Shown: positions 1-6,251 of the stretch, one piece after another | Layout of the letters: each line of letters starts with the position of its first letter | How positions within the stretch are numbered: position 1 is the stretch's first letter | DNA from: Candidatus Zymogenus sp. | GTDB lineage: Bacteria > Desulfobacterota > Zymogenia > Zymogenales > Zymogenaceae | Length of the DNA: 7,669 nt | Reading direction: 5' to 3' | Assembly (NCBI GenBank): GCA_030613285.1 | Contig: JAUWME010000091.1 | Span: 1-7,669, forward strand | Notes under the pieces: model-generated | What the model saw: the letters and a program-made list of their open reading frames with translations, nothing else | What the model was told of the DNA's origin: nothing | The model's database searches: none | Made by a program: the position numbers and the translations under genes

Positions 1-1339
1 ACCCTTTCTTGATAAACCCCCTCTTTTTGAGTCCAAGCTTTTCTGCCGATTTTCCAGTCATCTTGGAGATTGCCTCTCCCCAAGTCAATATCTTTTTTTC
101 TCTAACGTATTCTGCAAGTACCCGTGGAAATGTGCTGGTAACCCTGGGGTGTGGCTTTCCCCTCTTGTCCTCGATTCCATCTGAGCCGATCATTGTCCAT
201 GGCTGTTTCAAAAACTCGATAACGTCATCTTCTAAGTTGGATTTCCCCACACCGATGGCCGACGGTGCTTCTGTGATCAACTTTTGCCCTGCCACCTCAG
301 TTGTGACCTTCCACATCTGAGCCAATTCAGCGATGGAGCGGCCCACGACCTCTTCCCACATTTCGCCATCGGATTTGAAGGCGTTGGACACAAAGACTTC
401 TTTTGGATCTGCCGCCCCGGGTATCATAAGTATCATTGCAATAAGGGTGGAGGCGAAGAGGTAGGGATACATATCGGCTGTTGCATCGATGCCGTTTTTG
501 CGGGCGGACTCAACTATTTCAATTACCTCCCCAGCCCTTCCCCAATTGGCCTTTCCCATACATTTTATATGCGAAATCTGGAGTTTTGCGCCGCTCCCTT
601 TTGCAATCGTGATGGCTTCATCAAGGGCTGTGGCAATGTTGTCGCCCTCGTCCCTCATATGTGTGGCGTAGATAGGAGTCGCTCCTGTGCTTCTCTTTAC
701 GGCTTCTGACATCAGCCTTGTTATTTCATCGGTCTTTGTCATGGCGCCGGTGGGATAGATAAGCCCCGTGGAGAGTCCCATAGCGCCGCTGTCTATGTCA
801 TCGTCAAGGAGTTTTTTCATCTCCAGAAATTCGGCGTCGGTGGCAGGGTCAAGGGACATCCCCATGACGTTTCCCCTTATCATTCCCTGGCCCGTATAAG
901 ACGCAATGTTTATGGCAATCCCCCTCTCTTCGAGGAATTCATAATATTGCCCCAAACTTGGATATCCTGTAAAATCCGTTCCGCCGACAATGGTGGTGAT
1001 GAGGGGGCCTAACTCTTTTGCAATTTTTTCGTTTACAGGAAACGGGTTCAACCCGCAGTTCCCCACAACTTCGAGAGTGCAGCCCTGTGTCAATTTTTCA
1101 AACGCCACTGGATTTTTCATCCTGTCAAAATCGCCGTGGCAGTGGATGTCGATAAAACCGGGGGCGGCGATGAGGCCGTCTGCATCAAATACTTCGGCAT
1201 CGGTAGCACCAATCGCTTCAATCGATATTGCCACCTCGACTATTTTATCTCCATCGACGAGAATCTCCATCGGTGTGGGTTCGCTTCCTGTCCCGTCGGC
1301 TACTTTACTGCCTTTAATCAAAATTTTATTGGTTGCCAC
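1..1339 (-). CDS. D-aminoacylase / N-acyl-D-amino-acid deacylase (amidohydrolase superfamily), 3' end outside window
   Basis: The minus-strand frame is open for 446 codons from a GTG at 1337-1339 to the window edge, so the C-terminus is cut off. Family enzymes usually run about 480-530 residues. It should hydrolyse N-acyl-D-amino acids to a free D-amino acid and a carboxylate in the cytoplasm; no signal peptide is visible. Seen in the sequence: a small N-terminal beta domain, then GFIDIHCHGD with the metal-binding pair H66 and H68; VVGNCG with C95, matching the family's metal-bridging Cys; YATHMRDEGD with H227; QISHIKCMGKANWG with H257; and IGSDG with D387, the catalytic Asp position. The late PHPR...TFPRVL block at about 397-408 and the KMTGKSAEKLGL block are also typical of this family. 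The start is supported by AGAGGA 7 bases upstream and an in-frame stop before any other start. The residue between the two histidines is Cys, where Thr is more common. Dipeptidases or other amidohydrolase subgroups are possible for the exact substrate. Confidence 0.93.
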   Translation of the reverse strand, partial: MATNKILIKGSKVADGTGSEPTPMEILVDGDKIVEVAISIEAIGATDAEVFDADGLIAAPGFIDIHCHGDFDRMKNPVAFEKLTQGCTLEVVGNCGLNPFPVNEKIAKELGPLITTIVGGTDFTGYPSLGQYYEFLEERGIAINIASYTGQGMIRGNVMGMSLDPATDAEFLEMKKLLDDDIDSGAMGLSTGLIYPTGAMTKTDEITRLMSEAVKRSTGATPIYATHMRDEGDNIATALDEAITIAKGSGAKLQISHIKCMGKANWGRAGEVIEIVESARKNGIDATADMYPYLFASTLIAMILMIPGAADPKEVFVSNAFKSDGEMWEEVVGRSIAELAQMWKVTTEVAGQKLITEAPSAIGVGKSNLEDDVIEFLKQPWTMIGSDGIEDKRGKPHPRVTSTFPRVLAEYVREKKILTWGEAISKMTGKSAEKLGLKKRGFIKKG

Positions 1340-1346
1340 AGTCTGT

Positions 1347-1352
1347 TCCTCT
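1347..1352 (-). promoter_or_regulatory. Ribosome binding site of the D-aminoacylase gene
   Basis: AGAGGA on the minus strand lies 7 bases before the GTG start codon. It fixes the non-ATG start, since no ATG lies between the upstream in-frame stop and this GTG. Confidence 0.7.
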
Positions 1353-1374
1353 AAGTGATTTATCGATTTATTTC

Positions 1375-1403
1375 ATAGTATGAAAAAAAATCTGTGATGT
1401 CAA
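1375..1403 (-). promoter_or_regulatory. Sigma70-type promoter of the D-aminoacylase gene
   Basis: On the minus strand the -35 is a perfect TTGACA (1398-1403), the spacer is exactly 17 bases (1381-1397) and includes a run of eight T, and the -10 is TACTAT (1375-1380, four of six consensus bases including the key A2 and T6). The predicted transcription start is near 1368, giving a leader of about 28 bases that contains the ribosome binding site. This is the best-formed promoter in the window. Confidence 0.75.
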
Positions 1404-1404
1404 C

Positions 1405-1438
1405 GTAATAGTAAAGCAATGGTGAAGTAATAGTAAAG
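1405..1438 (-). promoter_or_regulatory. Tandem 12-bp direct repeat abutting the -35 box, possible regulator site
   Basis: Read on the promoter strand, CTTTACTATTAC occurs twice without mismatch, at 1427-1438 and 1405-1416. The start-to-start spacing is 22 bp, about two helical turns. The proximal copy ends one base before the TTGACA box, so the two copies would sit at about -48 to -37 and -70 to -59. Such same-face tandem sites next to a -35 are typical of response regulators and other dimeric activators. With so good a promoter a repressor is also possible. No regulator is identified. Confidence 0.4.
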
Positions 1439-1596
1439 TGGCAATTTTATATATTGAATTTAAGAAGTGAGTTAAGCAAGCGAGCTAATCAAGAAAGCTA
1501 TTTAGAAAAACACGTATTGCACGTCTGTACATCGAAATGAAAGATATCATTCTCGTTGAATGGATTGTAGAGACAAAAAAAATTTGGATGGTTGAA

Positions 1597-2394
1597 TTAC
1601 TTTTTTGGTGGTGTGTAAGGAAGAAACTTAGCCTTGTCGTAGAGTAGGTATTTCATAAGATTGTATTCCCTCTCGCTTCTTCTGGGGAGGTAATGTCGTT
1701 TCTTCAGATTGAAGAGGGTTAGATTTTCGTTCTCTTCGTCAAGGTCATCGGCAATTTTCATAAATAAGAGGGTGTTGCCATAAGATTCGTACTCGATAAG
1801 AAACGACTTAAACTTTTTTTCGGACTCAATAAGATTAAAATCCTCATCGAACTGCGGGCCTGTGTCCTCTGTTACGTCTTTTGCTGGAGTCCCGGCATAG
1901 ACCCTGTTGTATTTCATATCTTCTGTTATAACGCTTCCTGCAAGGGCCATAGATTTTTCTTCCGCCTTTATAGGTGATACGCTGCAATGTCCCATAAACC
2001 AAACATCATCGCCAATAATGAGGGTCTCTTTCAAAAACCAGCGACACCCGAATGTCCTGTCTCCGAACATTTGGTGGGAGAGCAGTTGACACAAGACGCC
2101 GATTCCGACGTTGTTACCGATTTCAACGCCCCCAATGGTATCAATGAAGGAATATTCGCCGATGGACACGTTATGGCCGATGGTACAACTGTTATATCCA
2201 CGGATAGTCGTTCCCCGTTCGATCGTTACGTAATCACCCAGTTTCAGAGACGGCAGATCGATATAGACATCATCTCCGATGAAGCAGCCGAAGCCCACGT
2301 TTATCGTGTTGACAAGGGGGCCCAGGGTAATGTTCCTGCCGAGGGTGAGTTTTCCCGAGTTCTTAATTCTGTTACGAATGCTTTTTGTAGGCAT
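1597..2394 (-). CDS. Hexapeptide-repeat (left-handed beta-helix) acyltransferase
   Basis: This is a 265-residue cytoplasmic protein. Residues from about 15 to 172 show repeated [LIV]-G-x-x-[VI] hexapeptides (for example LGRNIT, IGDDVY, LGDYVT, IGHNVS, IGEYSF, IGNNVG, IGDDVW), the signature of the left-handed beta-helix of trimeric O- or N-acyltransferases. H107 in LLSHQ is a good candidate for the catalytic base. The helix ends with the family's usual AGSVIT...RVYAGTPAKDV segment (about 152-174). A charged, probably helical tail of about 90 residues follows, with no domain I recognise. The likely reaction is transfer of an acetyl or other acyl group from CoA to a sugar or small molecule, as in xenobiotic or maltose acetyltransferases and in surface polysaccharide modification; the acceptor cannot be read from sequence. 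The ATG start has only a weak GGAAG ahead of it, but no better start exists before the upstream in-frame stop. No glycosyltransferase or polysaccharide genes are adjacent, so it appears to be a lone unit. Confidence 0.86.
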   Translation of the reverse strand: MPTKSIRNRIKNSGKLTLGRNITLGPLVNTINVGFGCFIGDDVYIDLPSLKLGDYVTIERGTTIRGYNSCTIGHNVSIGEYSFIDTIGGVEIGNNVGIGVLCQLLSHQMFGDRTFGCRWFLKETLIIGDDVWFMGHCSVSPIKAEEKSMALAGSVITEDMKYNRVYAGTPAKDVTEDTGPQFDEDFNLIESEKKFKSFLIEYESYGNTLLFMKIADDLDEENENLTLFNLKKRHYLPRRSEREYNLMKYLLYDKAKFLPYTPPKK

Positions 2395-2571
2395 CTTGTC
2401 TTCCGAAATTTGTGCGTGTCCCGAAACAGTATCCTCGAAAATTTTTAAAATTCAAGGCCGTTTACAAAGTCCACTGGTTCACGATTTCATTGCTTTGATA
2501 GTCGAAATCTCTTTTGCTGCCACTCTAACTGTTGCCTTTAAAAAGAGTGGATTTTTTGCTGATTTGGAGGA

Positions 2572-2601
2572 ATTTTACCACAAAGAGAGAAGTTTTTACA
2601 A
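2572..2601 (-). promoter_or_regulatory. Possible promoter for the acyltransferase gene
   Basis: On the minus strand TTGTAA (2596-2601, four of six -35 bases) and TAAAAT (2572-2577, five of six -10 bases) are separated by 18 bases. The resulting leader would be about 170 bases, which is long, so this is only a candidate. Confidence 0.28.
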
Positions 2602-2760
2602 GCTTTTTGTTTAAGTGCAGAGATTACAAAACGCGGCTTTTTTGCTACTATAATCAGTAACAATATGCGATAATGTTAATGATATTCTGTATGAAAATAA
2701 GTTGGGTGAAGGGATTGGTGGCTGTGGGTGACGTAGAATAGAGGCAAGTTGAAAAATAAC

Positions 2761-2789
2761 TTTACCATCAAAAAAAAGCAGAATATAAT
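2761..2789 (+). promoter_or_regulatory. Candidate promoter for the PAS sensor gene
   Basis: TTTACC (2761-2766, four of six -35 bases) and a perfect TATAAT (2784-2789) are separated by exactly 17 bases that include an A8 run. Transcription would start near 2796, about 68 bases before the GTG start and 107 before the alternative TTG. Confidence 0.45.
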
Positions 2790-2863
2790 TAAATAAATCA
2801 TTTTGTTGTTGGTTTTGTTTGTGATGTTATTGAGGAGAGGGGTCTTAGGAATTTTGGCCCCGG

Positions 2864-5185
2864 GTGCTTAAAATATTAAAAGCAAATTTTCGGAGAAATT
2901 TTTTGACAACGTTTACCCCACCCCGTATTCTCTATGTTGGTGTTGACAAAAAACTTAAACGTTTTTTGGAAGAAGAGACTGCCCGAAGAGGACACCTTTT
3001 TGAAGATGTAGAGAGTAGAGAAAAAGGCCTTTCTGTGATAACGGAAGGAGTTTTTGATATTGTTTTTATTGATAATGATCTGAAGGACAAAAGGAACTTC
3101 GATTTTATAGAAGACCTTTCTCTCAGTGGGATTCTTCCCCCCACAATCTTTTTTGCGGGGAAGGGCCAAGAGATAGTCATCGCCAAGATATTGAAGCTGG
3201 GTGTAAAAAATTATATTGTAAAAGACCGCAAACAGAAATATATGGAGCTTATTCCGGTGATGATTGATAAGGTTCTCAACGAGGGGTGGCAGGTTGTCAG
3301 CGAATATCAAGTAGGGCACGTGGGGCAAGTGGGAAGTGGAATAAGTTGGGCGGAAAAGGAGAAAACGGCCATTTTAGACAGCATCTCCGAGATGGTAATG
3401 TACATCGGAAATGACATGAAAGTAATATGGGCGAACAAGGCAGTGGCAAAATCGGTTGGTAGTGCATCGAGGGAACTATTAGGTCATCGCTGTTACCACG
3501 TTTTGTTAAATAACATCGAGATCTGTGAAGGGTGCCCTGTTGTTAAAACCAAAGAAACCCATGAATCCAGCGAGGCGGAGATTGTCTCCGAGGACGGGAA
3601 AATTTGGTTTGTTAGAGCTTATCCGGTTATGGATGATAACGGTGAGGTCGAGGGAGTGGTCGAGGTTAAGAGGGACATCACGGCACAGAGAGAGTGGGAG
3701 GGGAATCTGAAAGAAGCCTCTAATGAATGGAGGACTACGTTTGACTCTATTACCGACATGGTTTCAATTGTCGATAGAGATTACAGGTTTGTCAAGGTAA
3801 ACAGGGCCCTTTCAAACTTTCTCAATACTGAACCCAAAAATCTCATCGGGAAGATATGTCACAGTGAGTTGTATGATAAAGAAAAACCGTGCGAGGATTG
3901 TCCCCATACAGAGATTATCTCAACGGGAAAACCCGTTGCGGTGGAGCGTTTTGACCCCCATCTTGGGACACATCTTCTCCTTTCGGCTTCTCCAATTGTT
4001 GATGAAGACGGTGAAGTTGTTGGCTCTGCTATTATTAAAAAAGACATTTCAGAGCAGAAAAACTGGGAGAATAAGCTCAAGCAGGCCAGTGATGAATGGA
4101 GGGCTACCTTTGATTCCATCACCGATATGGTTGCGATTATTGACACTAATTACGAGTTTGTCAAGGCAAACAAGGCCCTTTCTGACTCTTTCAATATTGA
4201 GCTAAAACAACTTGTAGGGAAAAAGTGCTACGAAGTGATGAAGGGAATCGATACACCCTGTGAGGACTGTTTTCACAAAGAGGCTCTCTTAACCGGAAAG
4301 GGGGTGCAACAGGAAAAATTTGACGAACGACTGGGGATGTATCTTCAGATATCGGTATCCCTCATATTTAATGACAGCGGAGACGCTATGGGCACCGCAA
4401 TAATTTTCAAAGACATCTCCAAGCGTAAGGAGGCCGAGGAGAAGCTGAAGGAATATTCAAAACATCTAAAGCAAATGGTGGGAAACCTGTCACAAGAGCT
4501 GAAGGAAGCCCCAGAACTTCTTGTAAATAAGGCGAAAATCAACGTCTTAAGGCAACTTGCCCGGGGTGTGGGGAGTGAGCTTCGGGGCCCGCTGGAGATA
4601 ATTTCAAAAAAGATATTTTCTTTAAAAAAGAGGATCCCTAAAGAAGATAAGTCCGCACAGAAATCCCTGGAGACGATTGCATCGGAGATTAAAAAGACAG
4701 AGCAGATTATGCTTCTGCTCCTTTACTTTGCCCGTCCAAAGACCCCTAACAAAAAAGAGACAAATGTCCAAGAATTGGTACTAAATGTTCTCGAAAAGTA
4801 TCCGCCAGCCGGTAATATAAGAGTAATTCCTGATATCCCAAACGACCTACCGCGAGTGTTTGTCGATCCTATTCAGACGGGGCAAGTGATCAATAACCTC
4901 ATTGTCAATGCCGATCAGTTGATGGCAGACGGGGGTGAATTAAAAATAATTGCGAGCCTTGATGAAAGGGGAGTGTCGCTGTCTATATCGGACAACGCTC
5001 CAAGCATCCCTAAACAGAACCTTAAGAAACTCTTCGATCCCCTTTCCACAACCAGTGCCGGAAAGATGGGGATTGGTCTTGCGATCTCAAAAAACCTTAT
5101 AGAATCAAACGGCGGTGAAATTTCTGTTATGAGCAAAGAGGGAAAGGGGAATACGTTTACAATTTTGCTGCCGATTAAAAAGTAA
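2864..5185 (+). CDS. Cytoplasmic multi-PAS sensor with histidine-kinase architecture but no phosphoacceptor His
   Basis: The protein has 773 residues and no membrane segment. Domains in order: a receiver-like fold (about 21-140), PAS1 (about 164-275), PAS2 (about 285-398), PAS3 (about 408-521), a HisKA-type dimerisation helix pair (about 555-625) and a HATPase_c domain (about 633-770). Several key residues are missing. In the dimerisation motif the usual H-E-L-R-N-P-L reads S-E-L-R-G-P-L, so the phosphorylated His is S571. In the ATPase domain the N box is intact (QVINNLIVNA, N678 and N682), as are D710 and the FDP motif (724-726), but G1 reads DNAPS instead of DNGPG. G2 keeps G736 and G738. 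The receiver keeps D70 and K120, but its acidic pair reads GVD (26-28) and the Thr/Ser position is A98. Each PAS carries C-x10-C-x2-C: C210/C221/C224, C332/C343/C346 and C455/C466/C469. It probably binds ATP and a ligand but cannot signal by ordinary His autophosphorylation. The GTG start used here has a distant AGGA (13 bases). TTG at 2903-2905, with GGAGA 6 bases upstream, is an equally good or better start that would remove 13 residues lying outside the receiver fold. Confidence 0.92.
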   Translation: MLKILKANFRRNFLTTFTPPRILYVGVDKKLKRFLEEETARRGHLFEDVESREKGLSVITEGVFDIVFIDNDLKDKRNFDFIEDLSLSGILPPTIFFAGKGQEIVIAKILKLGVKNYIVKDRKQKYMELIPVMIDKVLNEGWQVVSEYQVGHVGQVGSGISWAEKEKTAILDSISEMVMYIGNDMKVIWANKAVAKSVGSASRELLGHRCYHVLLNNIEICEGCPVVKTKETHESSEAEIVSEDGKIWFVRAYPVMDDNGEVEGVVEVKRDITAQREWEGNLKEASNEWRTTFDSITDMVSIVDRDYRFVKVNRALSNFLNTEPKNLIGKICHSELYDKEKPCEDCPHTEIISTGKPVAVERFDPHLGTHLLLSASPIVDEDGEVVGSAIIKKDISEQKNWENKLKQASDEWRATFDSITDMVAIIDTNYEFVKANKALSDSFNIELKQLVGKKCYEVMKGIDTPCEDCFHKEALLTGKGVQQEKFDERLGMYLQISVSLIFNDSGDAMGTAIIFKDISKRKEAEEKLKEYSKHLKQMVGNLSQELKEAPELLVNKAKINVLRQLARGVGSELRGPLEIISKKIFSLKKRIPKEDKSAQKSLETIASEIKKTEQIMLLLLYFARPKTPNKKETNVQELVLNVLEKYPPAGNIRVIPDIPNDLPRVFVDPIQTGQVINNLIVNADQLMADGGELKIIASLDERGVSLSISDNAPSIPKQNLKKLFDPLSTTSAGKMGIGLAISKNLIESNGGEISVMSKEGKGNTFTILLPIKK
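2892..2896 (+). promoter_or_regulatory. Ribosome binding site favouring the internal TTG start of the sensor
   Basis: GGAGA at 2892-2896 is followed after 6 bases by TTG (2903-2905), in frame with the sensor. The receiver's first beta strand (RILYVG) begins 7 residues later, which is the usual place for such a domain. This competes with the GTG at 2864, whose nearest purine-rich element is 13 bases away. Confidence 0.45.
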
Positions 5186-5288
5186 ATAGAAACATTTCGA
5201 TGGTACTGCTAAAAAGGATAATGTGGAAAGTCGCCCTGTAAGGTTTTTCGCAGTAAAAATGACGCTCTTACCGGAGGGCGGTCTTGCC

Positions 5289-5293
5289 GGAGG
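5289..5293 (+). promoter_or_regulatory. Ribosome binding site of the secreted protein gene
   Basis: GGAGG lies 7 bases before the ATG at 5301 and decides the start: the frame is open from a GTG at 5223, but that codon has no comparable site and its 26 extra residues would bury the signal peptide. The 11 bases CTTGCCGGAGG (5283-5293) are preceded 16 bases earlier by the near-copy CTTACCGGAGG (5267-5277), which has no start codon at a usable distance. Confidence 0.75.
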
Positions 5294-5300
5294 ATTGACG

Positions 5301-6179
5301 ATGAAAGTAGTAATTAGAAGTCGGAACTTGAGCTGTTTTATTAAGGTGATGTTTTTCTTGACCTTGGTGTTGTTTCTTGCCCCACCAGTTTTAACCCAGG
5401 AAAACTTCTTTGATCCCTGTGTACCGTGTGATTGGTATTCGGCACAAAAGCGGATGTTCAAATCTTCCAATATCTCCTACCCTGACGATTACACCAGATG
5501 TTTTCCCGTAAAAGTCAAGACTGACCACAAGATCATTTACCGGAGCGTTTTGACGTGTCAAAATGAAATTGAATTTGTGTTTCAATACCGTGCCGAGGTT
5601 TGGGGGGAGGTAATCCACGACAAAACCCTCGATGAGTTCAGTATCCAGTTTCCGGTTCCCTCCCACGTTGTCTGCGAGATGAACAAGTTGCAGAATTTCT
5701 ATATCGAAACCTATGAAATTGTGGAGGTGGGATGTACGGTGGTGGAGTTTACCGATTGCGGTGTGCTTAATAATAAAAGAATGTATGGTCTAAGTCAGGT
5801 GCAAGAGACAAGTCCCATTGATAAATACCCTGTCTTCTACCTTGAGCTAAACACTCCACCGGATACGAAATTGGGGAAAGAAGGTGGTAACATCTTTTTT
5901 CGTCCCCATTTTATAGAATTCATGCCGCCGGGTCACGAGAATCATCTGGCCATTATGTCTCCCTTTGTCGATTTGGACCTTACAAACAGCGACTATTTTG
6001 GGATAAGCAGACAGAATCTTGTGGATGGTTTGATGGTGGGGTATTACGAGACTTTGGTTAAATGGACTGAATCTGACACGTTTCAGAATGGTGAGGGGGC
6101 ATACAAATCAGAGAATCTCCTCAATATTAGGATTGAATTCGTTAGTTCTCCGGACTTGTACAACGCGCCGAACGAGTGA
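5301..6179 (+). CDS. Secreted cysteine-rich protein of unknown family
   Basis: The protein has 292 residues. The N-terminus has a charged segment (MKVVIRSR) followed by a hydrophobic core at about 13-31 and a plausible signal peptidase I site after VLT (30-32), so the protein is probably exported to the periplasm or beyond. The mature part starts near QENFFDPCVPCDW with a C-x2-C pair (C40, C43), followed by C67, C86, C125, C145 and C153. All seven mature cysteines lie in the first half, and none occur after residue 153. The rest is rich in aromatic and acidic residues with alternating beta-type patterns and no further membrane segment. I do not recognise the family and see no catalytic signature; heme attachment is excluded because no C-x2-C-H is present. 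It starts 115 bases after the sensor gene, on the same strand with no evident terminator between them, so cotranscription is possible. A weak GATAAT at 5217-5222 with a poor -35 could give a separate promoter. Confidence 0.82.
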   Translation: MKVVIRSRNLSCFIKVMFFLTLVLFLAPPVLTQENFFDPCVPCDWYSAQKRMFKSSNISYPDDYTRCFPVKVKTDHKIIYRSVLTCQNEIEFVFQYRAEVWGEVIHDKTLDEFSIQFPVPSHVVCEMNKLQNFYIETYEIVEVGCTVVEFTDCGVLNNKRMYGLSQVQETSPIDKYPVFYLELNTPPDTKLGKEGGNIFFRPHFIEFMPPGHENHLAIMSPFVDLDLTNSDYFGISRQNLVDGLMVGYYETLVKWTESDTFQNGEGAYKSENLLNIRIEFVSSPDLYNAPNE

Positions 6180-6217
6180 GGCCGGGGGCGGAGATGTCTG
6201 TTGGCTGTCAAAGATAG

Positions 6218-6223
6218 TATAAT
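6218..6223 (+). promoter_or_regulatory. Possible -10 element of the TPR lipoprotein gene
   Basis: A perfect TATAAT lies 28 bases upstream of the TPR gene start. No -35 with good spacing is visible (17 bases upstream reads TGTCTG), and there is no TGn extension. It could serve as an activator-dependent promoter or be fortuitous. Confidence 0.3.
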
Positions 6224-6240
6224 ATGAAGAAATTATAAAC

Positions 6241-6246
6241 AGGAGG
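6241..6246 (+). promoter_or_regulatory. Strong ribosome binding site of the TPR lipoprotein gene
   Basis: AGGAGG, a full Shine-Dalgarno match, lies 5 bases before the ATG at 6252. It is the strongest site in the window and suggests efficient translation. Confidence 0.8.
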
Positions 6247-6251
6247 AAAAG

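Larger units (their letters stand above)
2395..2863. other. Divergent intergenic region
   Basis: This 469-bp AT-rich stretch separates two divergently read genes, and neither strand has a credible gene. It should contain both promoters, and one candidate for each direction is listed separately. It also has an isolated perfect TATAAT at 2649-2654 (plus strand) without an acceptable -35, and a G-rich patch at about 2701-2732 with several GG or GGG runs. I found no strong hairpin or riboswitch-like structure. Confidence 0.6.

Noticed and set aside
9..1358. Open frames on the plus strand across the D-aminoacylase region (for example 284-709 and 990-1358)
   Set aside because: They lie antisense to a complete, motif-rich amidohydrolase frame and have no ribosome binding sites or recognisable products.
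1575..1582. T8 run (minus strand) after the acyltransferase stop as a terminator
   Set aside because: No GC-rich stem precedes the run, so an intrinsic terminator is not supported.
1987..2614. Plus-strand open frames over and past the acyltransferase gene
   Set aside because: They are mostly antisense to the hexapeptide repeats, with compositions expected of a shadow frame; no start signals.
2649..2654. Perfect TATAAT upstream of the sensor as a promoter
   Set aside because: No acceptable -35 or extended -10 accompanies it, and the downstream candidate at 2761-2789 has correct spacing.
2701..2732. G-rich patch as a G-quadruplex
   Set aside because: The runs are mostly two or three G with uneven loops; a two-tier structure is possible but weak, and such patches occur by chance.
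5223..5300. Upstream GTG extending the secreted protein by 26 residues
   Set aside because: It has no ribosome binding site and would place a long segment before the signal peptide, while ATG 5301 has GGAGG at ideal spacing.
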